64,000 bases of DNA from an uncultured Oscillospiraceae bacterium (GTDB taxonomy: Bacteria > Bacillota > Clostridia > Oscillospirales > Oscillospiraceae), in NCBI GenBank assembly GCA_934593275.1, contig CAKTQE010000004.1, positions 20,374 through 84,373 on the forward strand. Reading direction: 5' to 3'. A program made the position numbers and the translations under genes. Under the pieces are notes generated by a model, which had not been told where the DNA came from, searched no databases, and saw only the letters and a program-made list of their open reading frames with translations. Position 1 is the first letter of the stretch; each line of letters begins with the position of its first letter. Positions 7,645-17,100 of the stretch are shown here, piece by piece.

Positions 7645-8586
7645 ATGAAATACGGCTTCGGCGTGGATTTGGGCGGCACCACCGTCAAAATCGCCTATTT
7701 TGAGGAAACAGGAGAAATGCGCTCCAAGTGGGAGATCCCCACCAACCGAGAAAATGGCGGCAGCCAGATTTTGCCGGATATTGCGGCATCCATTGCTGAA
7801 TTTTGCAAGTCCTGGAACATCCCCCGGGAGGACCTGCTGGGTATTGGCATTGGCGTTCCCGGTGCCGTCAGCAAGGGCGTTGTAAACTGCTGTGTCAACC
7901 TGGGCTGGGGCGTGGTGGCCATTGAGGAGGAGCTGTCCAAACTCACGGGGCTTCCTGTCAAGGCCAGCAACGATGCCAACGTGGCCGCTCTGGGCGAATA
8001 CTGGAAAGGCGGCGGACTGGGCTGCGACAATGTGGTCTTCGTCACCCTGGGTACCGGCGTTGGCGGCGGCATTATTGTAGACGGCAAGCTGATGAACGGT
8101 GCCCACGGCTCCGGCGGCGAGCTGGGCCACATGGTTCTGGACCCCAAAGAGACCGCCGTCTGCGGCTGCGGCAAGCGGGGCTGCGTGGAGCAGTATTGCT
8201 CTGCCACGGGCATTGTACGGCTGGCGGGACTGCGACTGGACAAGGACCAGGAGCCTTCCCGTCTGCGGGAACTGCCTCAAATCACCTGCCGGGATATTTT
8301 CGATGCCGCCAAGGCCGGGGACAAGGTAGCCGGTGAAATTCTGGAAGTCTACTTTGACTATATGGGCCAGTTCCTCGGCTCTGTCTGCTCTGCCATTGAC
8401 CCGGATGCGGTGGTCATCGGCGGCGGCGTCAGCAAGGCCGGTCAGGTGCTGCTGGACGGCATTGCCCCCTACTTTAAGAAGTATGTCTTCCATGCGGCCT
8501 ACGGCGTGAAATTTGCTCTGGCCTCCCTGGGAAATGACGCCGGTGCCTACGGCGCGTTCAAGCTGATTCTGGACGAAAGCAAGTAA
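7645..8586 (+). CDS. ROK-family glucokinase-like sugar kinase
   Basis: 313 residues, standard for a bacterial ROK kinase. ATP-binding GVDLGGTTVK is at 6-15; the catalytic aspartate is in SNDAN (108-112); the ROK signature runs from GTGVGGGI (136-143) to GAHGSGGELGH (152-162). The zinc site is CGCGKRGC (173-180) together with His162. Family members phosphorylate glucose or related hexoses in the cytoplasm at C6; glucose is the likeliest substrate but N-acetylhexosamines cannot be excluded. AGGAGG (7631-7636) supports the ATG. No DNA-binding domain is present, so it is an enzyme rather than a NagC/XylR-type repressor. Confidence 0.92.
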   Translation: MKYGFGVDLGGTTVKIAYFEETGEMRSKWEIPTNRENGGSQILPDIAASIAEFCKSWNIPREDLLGIGIGVPGAVSKGVVNCCVNLGWGVVAIEEELSKLTGLPVKASNDANVAALGEYWKGGGLGCDNVVFVTLGTGVGGGIIVDGKLMNGAHGSGGELGHMVLDPKETAVCGCGKRGCVEQYCSATGIVRLAGLRLDKDQEPSRLRELPQITCRDIFDAAKAGDKVAGEILEVYFDYMGQFLGSVCSAIDPDAVVIGGGVSKAGQVLLDGIAPYFKKYVFHAAYGVKFALASLGNDAGAYGAFKLILDESK

Positions 8587-8607
8587 AAAACCGCCGGTTT
8601 TTTCTTT
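8585..8607 (+). terminator. terminator after the ROK kinase
   Basis: AAAAAACCG / CGGTTTTTT dyad overlapping the stop codon, followed by a CTTTT tract. It is short but well placed. Confidence 0.6.
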
Positions 8608-8641
8608 TCAGACCCCCCTCTTTATAAAAATACTTTTCTCA

Positions 8642-8670
8642 TTGCAGTTTTCCCTTGTGTATGCTACAAT
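8642..8670 (+). promoter_or_regulatory. promoter of the ABC exporter operon
   Basis: -35 TTGCAG (8642-8647), 17-bp spacer, -10 TACAAT (8665-8670). Immediately downstream, at the expected start site, is the palindrome ACAATTGT (8672-8679), which matches the core ACANNTGT of BlaI-type operators. Confidence 0.75.
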
Positions 8671-8701
8671 GACAATTGTGTTTGGATAAGGAGGGGATTT
8701 T

Positions 8702-10483
8702 TTGATTTTCGGAAAGCACATCAATGCCTATTACCGCAAGTACGCGCTCTATCTGTTAACAGGACTTTTGGCCCTGTTTGCGGTGGACTACTTGCAGCTG
8801 TTGATTCCGGGTATTTACCGGACGGTGATCAACGGCATGAACCAGGGCTATATTCTGGAAGACGGCGTGAAAGTCGCCTTTGATATGGACTATCTGCTGG
8901 ACAAAATCTGTATGCCCATGGTGTATATCGTTCTGGCCATTGTCCTGGGCCGATTCACCTGGCGCACCACCATTTTCGGTGCCGCCACCAAGGTGGAAAC
9001 GGATTTGCGGGACAGGATGTTCCGCCATGCCGAGACCCTGAGCCGGGAATATTACCAGGTCAACAAGGTCGGCACCCTGATGAGCCTGTTTACCAATGAC
9101 TTGGACACCGTGCAGGAGTGCTACGGCTGGGGCTTTATGCAGTTTTTTGACCCCATCATCCAAGGCTCTCTGGCGGTTTGGAGAATGTGGAGCATGGACC
9201 ATGTGCTGACGGTGCTGTCCCTCATTCCCATGGGGCTGCTCTTTGCCAGTGCCAGCATTGTGGGCAAGAACATGACCAAAAAGTGGGACTACCGCCAGGA
9301 ATGCTTTTCTAAAATGTCCGACTTTGCCCAGGAGAGCTTCTCCGGCATTGCCGTGGTAAAGGCCTTTGTCAAAGAAACCAAGGAGCTTCTGGCCTTTGAA
9401 AAGCTGAACCGGGAGAGCGAGGTCTCCAATATTGATTACACCAAAATCGCCGTACTACTGCGGATTCTGGTCACCACCTTTGTAGAGAGCGTGATTTGCG
9501 TCATTCTGGGCTACGGCGGGTATCTGGTGTATCAGGGCCGGTTCAACGCCGGGCAGCTGATGGAATTCATCGGCTACTTTGGAGCCATCATCTGGCCCAT
9601 TATGGCGGTGGCGGAACTCATCGACATGACCTCCCGGGGTAAGGCTTCCCTTAAGCGCATCAGTGCCCTGCTGGATGCCCCCCAGAATGTGGCGGACCGG
9701 CCCGGTGTCCATGCACTGGAACACCCCCAGGGCCGCATTGAGTTCCGGGACCTGACCTTTACCTACCCCGACGGGGAGTTCCCCGCTTTGGAGCACGTCT
9801 CTTTCACCGTGGAACCTGGGGAGCGCATCGGCCTGGTGGGCAGGACCGGCTCCGGAAAAACCACCCTGGTGGATTTGATATTGAGAACCTACAATGTGCC
9901 TGACGGCACGGTATTTCTGGACGGGCAGGATGTAAACGATTTGAGCATCCGCAGCGTCCGGGAGACCTGCGCCTATGTACCCCAGGACAATTTCCTGTTC
10001 TCGGATACCATTGAAAATAACATTGCCTTTGGCAGTACCCCCTCCGGTGCTCAGGAGATCCGGCAGGCAGCGGTGCTGGCAGACATTGACGGCAACATCC
10101 GGGACTTCCACCTGGGCTACCAGACGGTTCTTGGAGAACGAGGCGTGACTATCTCCGGCGGCCAGAAGCAGCGGCTGTCCATTGCCCGTGCGCTGATGAA
10201 AAATGCCCCCATTCTGATTCTGGACGACTCCGTATCCGCCGTGGATACCAAGACGGAAAAAATCATTCTGGACAATCTGCGCACCACCCGCCAGGGAAAG
10301 ACCACTCTGCTGATCGCCCACAGAATTTCCACCATTGAGCAGATGGACAAGGTTCTCTTTATTGACGGCGGAAAAGTCCAGGGCTTCGATACCCACGAAA
10401 AGCTCTACGAAACCAACTTAGAATACCGGAAAATGGTAGACCTGCAGCGGCTGGAACAGGAAGGAGGGGAAACCAATGGCTGA
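8702..10483 (+). CDS. ABC exporter half-transporter A (degenerate ATPase site)
   Basis: 593 residues starting at a TTG codon placed behind AAGGAGG; no better in-frame ATG precedes the first membrane span. A type-IV exporter membrane domain (six spans, about 15-320) is followed by an ATPase domain: Walker A GRTGSGKTT near 380, signature SGGQKQR near 485, and Walker B ILILDDS near 506. The residue after the Walker B Asp is Asp, not the usual catalytic Glu, as in the non-catalytic half of heterodimeric exporters such as TM287/288, LmrCD and BmrCD. It overlaps the partner gene by 8 bp. Substrate (drug, lipid or peptide) is not readable from the sequence. Confidence 0.93.
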   Translation: MIFGKHINAYYRKYALYLLTGLLALFAVDYLQLLIPGIYRTVINGMNQGYILEDGVKVAFDMDYLLDKICMPMVYIVLAIVLGRFTWRTTIFGAATKVETDLRDRMFRHAETLSREYYQVNKVGTLMSLFTNDLDTVQECYGWGFMQFFDPIIQGSLAVWRMWSMDHVLTVLSLIPMGLLFASASIVGKNMTKKWDYRQECFSKMSDFAQESFSGIAVVKAFVKETKELLAFEKLNRESEVSNIDYTKIAVLLRILVTTFVESVICVILGYGGYLVYQGRFNAGQLMEFIGYFGAIIWPIMAVAELIDMTSRGKASLKRISALLDAPQNVADRPGVHALEHPQGRIEFRDLTFTYPDGEFPALEHVSFTVEPGERIGLVGRTGSGKTTLVDLILRTYNVPDGTVFLDGQDVNDLSIRSVRETCAYVPQDNFLFSDTIENNIAFGSTPSGAQEIRQAAVLADIDGNIRDFHLGYQTVLGERGVTISGGQKQRLSIARALMKNAPILILDDSVSAVDTKTEKIILDNLRTTRQGKTTLLIAHRISTIEQMDKVLFIDGGKVQGFDTHEKLYETNLEYRKMVDLQRLEQEGGETNG

Positions 10484-12362
10484 GTATCTGCCTCTATTGA
10501 TCGTCGGTGCCGTCATCGGCCTGTTTACCCTGATTTTTTTGGTGGCCTACCTGATTCTTAAAAAGAAAACCCAGGCCCAGACCAGCGAGCGGCACATGAC
10601 CGACCGGGAGATCATCACAAGACTTGCCCGGTATGCTGCCCCCTATAAAAAGGATTTTATTCTGGTCTTTGTCATCATGCTCGTCTCCATTGCCTACGAT
10701 GTGGTGTCGCCTTTGCTGGTGGCCCAAATCCAAGGCACCATCAAGGGCCGCTTTGCCCTGCCCCAGCTGTACCGGCTGGTGGGGATTTACGCCGGGATAT
10801 TGGCGGTGAGCATGGTCTGCACCTATTTCCAGGCCATGATTTTGCAGAAAACCGGCCAGAAAATCCTTTCCCAGCTGCGCTTAGACACCTTTACCCACAT
10901 TGAGCAGCTCTCCCACGCCCAGCTGAATCAGATTCCCGTGGGAAAGCTGGTGACGAGAGTGACCAACGACCCCAATTCCATCAGCTATCTCTTTACCAAC
11001 ATCCTGGTGACCCTGGCCAAAAACTCCCTGGTGATTCTGGGGGTCTTGGGGGGGATGCTCATACTGAACTACGCCCTGACCCTGATGGTTTTGTGCTTTG
11101 TGCCGTTTCTGGTGTTTTTCACCCTGGTGTTTCAGAAATTCGCCCGGGCGGTCCACCGCAGTGTCAACAACGCCCGGACGGACGTGAACACCTACCTTTC
11201 CGAAAACCTCTCCGGTATGAAAGTCACCCAGATTTTCAACCAGGAGGACCGGAAAATGGAGGAATTTCTGGTACGCAGCCGGAAGCTGGAAAAGGCCAAG
11301 TTCCAGCGGATGTATGTCTTCGGTATTTTCCGGCCCATGGTCTATATGCTCTTTGTCAGCTCCAATCTGTTCCTGTTCTACATCGGCTGCAAGGGCTACA
11401 TTCAGGACACCACGTTCTTAGGCCAGACCATTACCAGCGAGATTCTGGTGGCCTTTTACATGTATATTTCCCGGTTCTTTAACCCCATCCAGGCTTTGGC
11501 TGAGCAGTTTGACATGCTGGAGCAGTCCTTCGCCGCGGCGGAAAAGATTTTCACCATTCTGGATATGGTACCCCAGGTGGTAGACGAGCCGGATGCGGTG
11601 GAGCTGGAGAAAATAAAAGGCGAAATCGAGTTTAAGGACGTGTGGTTTGCCTATGAGCCAGGGCAATGGGTGCTGCAAGGGGTCTCTTTCCACGTGGCCC
11701 CCAAGCAGACCGTGGCCTTTGTAGGTTCCACCGGCTCCGGAAAATCCACCATTTTGAGCCTTATTTGCCGGAACTACGACATTCAAAAGGGTCAAATCCT
11801 GATTGACGGCATGGACATCCGGAAAATCAAAATTTCCTCTCTCCGCCGCCACTTCGGCCAGATGCTTCAGGATGTATTCCTCTTTTCCGGCGACATCCGG
11901 GGGAACATCTTGCTGCGGGAGCAGGGCATTTCCGATGAGGAAATCTGGCAGGCCTGCCGCTATGTCAACGCCGATGGCTTCATCCGGAAGCTGGATCAGG
12001 GCCTGGACGAGGTGGTTCGGGAACAGGGCAACAACTTCTCCGCCGGTCAGCGGCAGCTGTTGAGCTTCGCCCGCACCGTTCTCCACAAGCCCTCCGTGAT
12101 GATTCTGGACGAGGCCACCGCCAACATTGACACCGAAACCGAGGTACTCATTCAGGACTCTCTGGAAAAAATGAAAAACATCGGCACCATGCTGATCGTG
12201 GCCCACCGCCTGAGTACCATCCAGCACGCCGACAACATCATTCTCCTGTCCCACGGCAAAATTCTGGAACAAGGCACCCACCAACAGCTCCTCCACCTGA
12301 AAGGTGCCTACTACCAGCTCTACACCCTGCAATTCCGCAAGGAACAATTGGAAGAACAATAA
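10476..12362 (+). CDS. ABC exporter half-transporter B (catalytic ATPase site)
   Basis: 628 residues; the partner of the preceding gene, with overlapping reading frames implying coupled translation. It has an extra N-terminal hydrophobic segment (about 5-28), then a linker, six exporter membrane spans (about 60-350) and the ATPase domain: Walker A GSTGSGKST near 419, signature SAGQRQ near 522, and Walker B VMILDEAT near 540-547 with the canonical catalytic Glu. Together the two form a heterodimer with one active and one degenerate nucleotide site. The signature is SAGQ rather than SGGQ. A strong terminator follows 22 bp after the stop. Confidence 0.93.
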   Translation: MAEYLPLLIVGAVIGLFTLIFLVAYLILKKKTQAQTSERHMTDREIITRLARYAAPYKKDFILVFVIMLVSIAYDVVSPLLVAQIQGTIKGRFALPQLYRLVGIYAGILAVSMVCTYFQAMILQKTGQKILSQLRLDTFTHIEQLSHAQLNQIPVGKLVTRVTNDPNSISYLFTNILVTLAKNSLVILGVLGGMLILNYALTLMVLCFVPFLVFFTLVFQKFARAVHRSVNNARTDVNTYLSENLSGMKVTQIFNQEDRKMEEFLVRSRKLEKAKFQRMYVFGIFRPMVYMLFVSSNLFLFYIGCKGYIQDTTFLGQTITSEILVAFYMYISRFFNPIQALAEQFDMLEQSFAAAEKIFTILDMVPQVVDEPDAVELEKIKGEIEFKDVWFAYEPGQWVLQGVSFHVAPKQTVAFVGSTGSGKSTILSLICRNYDIQKGQILIDGMDIRKIKISSLRRHFGQMLQDVFLFSGDIRGNILLREQGISDEEIWQACRYVNADGFIRKLDQGLDEVVREQGNNFSAGQRQLLSFARTVLHKPSVMILDEATANIDTETEVLIQDSLEKMKNIGTMLIVAHRLSTIQHADNIILLSHGKILEQGTHQQLLHLKGAYYQLYTLQFRKEQLEEQ

Positions 12363-12384
12363 AAGTACCTTAGATAGATGAAAG

Positions 12385-12416
12385 CCGGACAGCGTTTGCT
12401 GTCCGGCCTGTTTTTT
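12385..12416 (+). terminator. terminator of the ABC exporter operon
   Basis: Perfect 10-bp stem GCCGGACAGC / GCTGTCCGGC, 4-nt loop, followed by a T tract. It also overlaps the end of the convergent minus-strand gene. Confidence 0.85.
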
Positions 12417-13968
12417 AGTCCATATAATACATGCCCAGGGCATCCCGCATTTTGTAGTAGTTGGGGAGTCTGCGCCAGCCGTAGGCTACAACGTCGTTGC
12501 CCTTGCCCACCACGTTGGTATTGGGCAGGGCCATGCGCCAGCCGTATTGGGTGGCACCGCTGATTTCCATGCACCAGAGGTTTTTAAGCCAGGTCATCTG
12601 GTAAATGGGGGCGGGGTCTGCAAAGGTTCTGCCGATGTTCAAATCCTCCAGGGCCGTGCAGCCAAGCAAAGGCTCGTAGGACTCAATGGCATCCCAGCCC
12701 ACTTCCAGCCAGATAAGCTCCTTGCAGTTGCTTAAGGGGGTCAGGTCCCGTACATCGGTATCTGCCAGAATCAGGTACTTGAGGTGGGGCATGTAGGCCG
12801 CGAAGCTGATGTCCCGCACCCGGGAGTGGCCAATGTCAATGGCAATCATGTCCTCGCAGTATTTAAGAGGCCCTACATCATGGTCCTGGAAATACCACTC
12901 ACCCTGCTTGATGGGCATGAAGCTTTCTTCATCCGTCCGGGCCTTGCACTTCTTGGTAAAGTACACCGTCCAGACCACTTTGTACTTGTCCCGCATTTCC
13001 TCACGGAACTGGGCCATGGTCTCATCGTCAATGCCGCAGTCGCTCATAATCAGCTTGGTAAGCTCCGGGAAATAGGAGGCGTACCGCTTGGCGGTTTCGG
13101 TGCTTTCCATATGTGTCCCGGAAATATCCACCTCCTGGGCATCATCGGCAAAACTGGCTGTGCCAATGTTTACCGTCCAGTGAATGGTCAGCTCCGGGTG
13201 GTTTTCCCGCAGGGTCAGCAGTTCCTCGCCGGTGGCCACCGGGTCAGTCAGATTGATTTCCGTAAGCTGGGGCATCACGGAAATGGCACCCTCCAACTCA
13301 TCATAGGCAGCGTTCGCCGCCTCCAGAACCTGGGTATCCGTGGGGAAAATCTCGCCGCCAACGGTAATGGCATAGCTTACCGCCAGATTAGGCTTGTCCT
13401 GCTGCAGCTGCTGCATCCGGGCATAGTCCCGGCACTGGGTTCCGTCTACCTGCTTCAAATCCGGCAAGTAGTCCAACCGCTCAATGTCCTCTTCCGTGGG
13501 GGTTTTCAATGCCACGGTTTCCGAGAAGCCGGGGTACTCGGTATCCTCAATGGGTACCAGGTATTCTACGCTGCACTCCGGATAATCCTGGTAGGCCTGG
13601 GCCAGGGCATCATAGTCCCGGCAGTCCTCAGCCCACAAGGTTTTGAGGTTTGGGAAATAGGAAAGCAGCTGCTCGTCACTCATGGAAAGCTCCGTAACCG
13701 TCAATTCCTGGGTGTAGCTGGGAATAGAACCGCCCTGGAACGGAACAAGCCAGATGACCTTGGTCCCGGGGAGTTTTTTCACAAGCTTGTCGTAGGTATC
13801 CGCACTGAGGTCATCGCCCCGCAGGTCCAGCACCGCCTGACCCTTGGGATACAGCTTTCCATCCACGATCACCCGGCGGCTGAGCGTAAAGAAAAGGCCC
13901 ACCGCAGCTATTACCGCGATCACCGCCGCAACGGCAATACAAAGCCATCGAATTCCGGCTTTTTTCAT
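12415..13968 (-). CDS. membrane-anchored leucine-rich-repeat-like protein
   Basis: 517 residues. A basic N-terminus and a hydrophobic segment at about 8-30 form a signal anchor, leaving the rest outside. Residues about 65-330 contain four copies of a 60-75-residue unit with the pattern (Y/M)-x-P-x-L-x(10-20)-P-x(3-5)-(V/I)-x-W/Y-x-V (for example YFPNLKTLWAEDC, YLPDLKQVDGTQC, YFPELTKLIMSDC). The last 130 residues are ordinary LRR strands (HLKYLILADTDVRDLTPLS, LEDLNIGRT). LRR surfaces usually bind proteins; no enzymatic motif is seen. It has its own promoter (14042-14070) and an AGGAG site 11 bp before the ATG, and looks monocistronic. Surface ligand-binding is inferred. Confidence 0.8.
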   Translation of the reverse strand: MKKAGIRWLCIAVAAVIAVIAAVGLFFTLSRRVIVDGKLYPKGQAVLDLRGDDLSADTYDKLVKKLPGTKVIWLVPFQGGSIPSYTQELTVTELSMSDEQLLSYFPNLKTLWAEDCRDYDALAQAYQDYPECSVEYLVPIEDTEYPGFSETVALKTPTEEDIERLDYLPDLKQVDGTQCRDYARMQQLQQDKPNLAVSYAITVGGEIFPTDTQVLEAANAAYDELEGAISVMPQLTEINLTDPVATGEELLTLRENHPELTIHWTVNIGTASFADDAQEVDISGTHMESTETAKRYASYFPELTKLIMSDCGIDDETMAQFREEMRDKYKVVWTVYFTKKCKARTDEESFMPIKQGEWYFQDHDVGPLKYCEDMIAIDIGHSRVRDISFAAYMPHLKYLILADTDVRDLTPLSNCKELIWLEVGWDAIESYEPLLGCTALEDLNIGRTFADPAPIYQMTWLKNLWCMEISGATQYGWRMALPNTNVVGKGNDVVAYGWRRLPNYYKMRDALGMYYMD

Positions 13969-14041
13969 AGCATATGTATCTCCTCATTGTTTTTGGGGCC
14001 TTAAGCCACTTTTTCCGTTTTCTGCCAAGGCACCAGTTCCT

Positions 14042-14070
14042 ATTATGAATGAAAATCCCCTAGAAGTCAA
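14042..14070 (-). promoter_or_regulatory. promoter of the LRR-like gene
   Basis: Minus strand: -35 TTGACT (14065-14070), 17-bp spacer, -10 CATAAT (14042-14047), about 75 bp before the ATG. Confidence 0.7.
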
Positions 14071-14106
14071 GGAGTTTTTTCTTTTTCCCCGGGAAAGCCC
14101 CGGTTG

Positions 14107-14141
14107 CAAAAGCCCCCGGATGCACAAAGGCATCCGGGGGC
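14107..14141 (-). terminator. terminator of the purine operon
   Basis: Perfect 12-bp stem GCATCCGGGGGC / GCCCCCGGATGC with a 6-nt loop (14112-14141) and a short T tract on the minus strand, 13 bp past the purL stop. Confidence 0.85.
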
Positions 14142-14154
14142 AGGTACAAAAGGA

Positions 14155-17100
14155 TCAGCCAAAATACTTGACGGCGGCACGGAACATCTGAATGTCGTAT
14201 GCACCGGGAACATTGCGGTAAAGGCCCTGACCGATCCGCTCGCTGTGGCCCATCTTGCCGAAGACACGGCCATCGGGAGAGGTAATGCCCTCAATGGCGC
14301 AGACGGAGCCGTTGGGGTTGAACGCGGCATCCATGGTGGGATTTCCTGCCAGGTCCACATACTGGCTGGCGATCTGGCCGTTTTCTGCCAAAAGCTTTAC
14401 CAGTTCTTCGCTTGCCAGGAACTTGCCCTCACCGTGGGAAATGGGGACATTGTAAATGTCGCCAACGTTTGTCAGAGACAGCCAGGGGGACTTGTTGGAG
14501 GCCACCCGGGTACGCACAATGCGGCTCTGGTGCCGTGCAATGGTATTAAAGGTCAGCGTGGGACAGGAGGCATCGGTATCGATGATCTTCCCGTAGGGTA
14601 CCAGACCCAGCTTGATGAGGGCCTGGAAGCCGTTGCAGATGCCGCACATCAGGCCGTCCCGGTTTTCAAGCAATGCCGTCACCTGCTCTTTAATAGCAGG
14701 ATTGCGGAAGAACGCCGTAATGAACTTGGCGGAGCCGTCCGGCTCATCGCCGCCGGAGAAGCCGCCGGGGATGAAAATCATCTGGCTCTCCCCAATGCGC
14801 TTTGCCACATCCTCGATAGACCTTGCCACATCCTCGGCAGTGAGATTGCGGATGACCGCAATGTCCGCCTCTGCACCGGCGGCCAGAACAGCCCGGGCGG
14901 AATCATACTCGCAGTTGGTGCCGGGGAACACGGGAATCAGCACCCGTGGCTTGGCGGTCTTTACCGCAGGGGCGGGGTAAGACTTGGCCTCATAGTTGAA
15001 CACGGGAACGGGAGCCTTGGTTTCCTGGGTTTTGGTGGGATAAACGGATTCCAAAACCTCTGTATTCAGGCTGTAAAGCTCCTCAATGGAGACCTTTTCA
15101 TCATCCAGAACAATGACCGGCTCCTGGCAGGTGTAGCCGATTTTCCGGCCAAAGTCGCAGTCCTCGGTGAGCTCGGCAATGATGTCGCCGTAGCCGCAGT
15201 CCGTATCCTCGCCACGGAAACCAACGGTGTTGCCGAAGGACATCTTCACCACGGCCTCAGACACACCACCGGCATCCACCGCCCAGGCGGCCTGGACCTT
15301 TCCGGCCAGGCACAGTTCATGGAACCGCTGCCAGGTGTTTTTCAAGTCCTCGTAGCTGCCGTCAGAGGTGAAGCAATACACCGGGTGGCCCGGCTCCTTA
15401 AACTCGCAGGACAGAACTTCCTGGGCTTTCACCGGGGCAATGGCAAAGGAAATCACCGTAGGCGGCACATCCTTATCCAGGAAGGTGCCGGACATGGAAT
15501 CCTTGCCGCCGATGGCAGCGGCGTTCAGGTGGAGCTGGGCATCCAGCGCGCCAAGCAGCGCCTCAAAGGGCTTGCCCCAGCGCAGGGGTTCGTTTCTCAG
15601 CTTTTCAAAGAATTCCTGCAAGGTCAGGTAGGCCTTTTTGTAATCCGCACCGGCGGCCACGATTTTGGCCATGGAGGAAATCACCGCAGCCTTGGCCCCC
15701 TGGAAAGGATCGGCACTGAGAAGCTCCGGGTCACAGCCCCAGGCCATAACACTGGCATCCTCGGTGGTCTGTCCCGGCAGTACCGGCAGCTTGGCAGCCA
15801 TGGCCTGAGCCGGAGTGGCCTGGTTCTTGCCGCCGAAAGGCATCAGCAGACTGCCTGCACCGATAGTGGCATCAAACCGCTCTACCAAGCCTCTCTGGGA
15901 GGCAAAGCGCAGCTGGGAAGCCATTTCTTTCAGGCTGGCAGAGGAAACTTCCAGGGTCTTGGCAGCGGGAACTTCTACGGCGGTGTACTTTACCGCGCCG
16001 TTGGTATTGAGGAATTCCCGGGACAGGTTGGCAATTTCCTTGCCTTTCCAGCTCATGACCATCCGGGCTTCTTCCGTGACCACCGCCACCCGGTAAGCTT
16101 CCAGATTTTCCTTTTCCGCGGCGGCGATAAAGGCATCCGCATCCTCTGGGGCTACCACCACCGCCATCCGCTCCTGGGACTCGGAAATGGCCAGTTCCGT
16201 GCCGTCCAGGCCGTCATATTTTTTCCGCACCGCGTCCAGATCGATCCGCAGACCGTCAGCCAGTTCGCCAATGGCCACGGATACACCGCCGGCACCAAAG
16301 TCATTGCAGCGTTTGATGAGTCTCGTCACGTTGCCGTCCCGGAACAGCCGCTGGATTTTCCGCTCCTCCGGGGCATTGCCCTTCTGGACCTCGGAAGCCA
16401 TGGTGGTCAGGGACTTCATATTGTGACTCTTGGAGGAGCCGGTGGCACCGCCAATGCCGTCCCGTCCGGTACGGCCACCCAGCAGAATCACCACATCACC
16501 GGCAGCGGGACACTCCCGGCGGACATTTTCCGCAGGAGCGGCGGCAACCACCGCACCGCATTCCAGCCGCTTGGCAACAAAGCCCTCATGGTACAGTTCC
16601 GCCACATGGCCGGTGGCCAGGCCGATCTGGTTGCCGTAGGAGGAATAACCGGCGGCAGCAGTCTGGCAGAGTTTCCGCTGGGGCAGCTTCCCGGGAATGG
16701 TGTCTTTCAGGCTGGTCCGGGGGTCGGCGGCACCGGTGACACGCATGGCCTGATGGACGTAGGCACGTCCGGACAGGGGGTCACGGATACAGCCGCCAAT
16801 GCAGGTAGCCGCACCGCCGAAAGGCTCAATTTCCGTGGGGTGGTTGTGGGTCTCGTTTTTGAACATCAGCAGCCAGTCCTGGTCTTCCCCGTTGATGGTA
16901 GCCGTCACATGGATGGAGCAAGCGTTGATCTCCTCGCTCTCGTCCAGCTCCGGGAGCAGGCCCCGCTTTTTCAGGGTCTTGGCACCGATGGTTGCAATGT
17001 CCATGAGCGTCTGGGGCCGAGCCGCGGCCTTTTCTTCCCCGTAGACCTCTACCCGGGCAGCCAGGTACTGCTTGTAGGCTTCCTGAACGGCGGGGTCATG

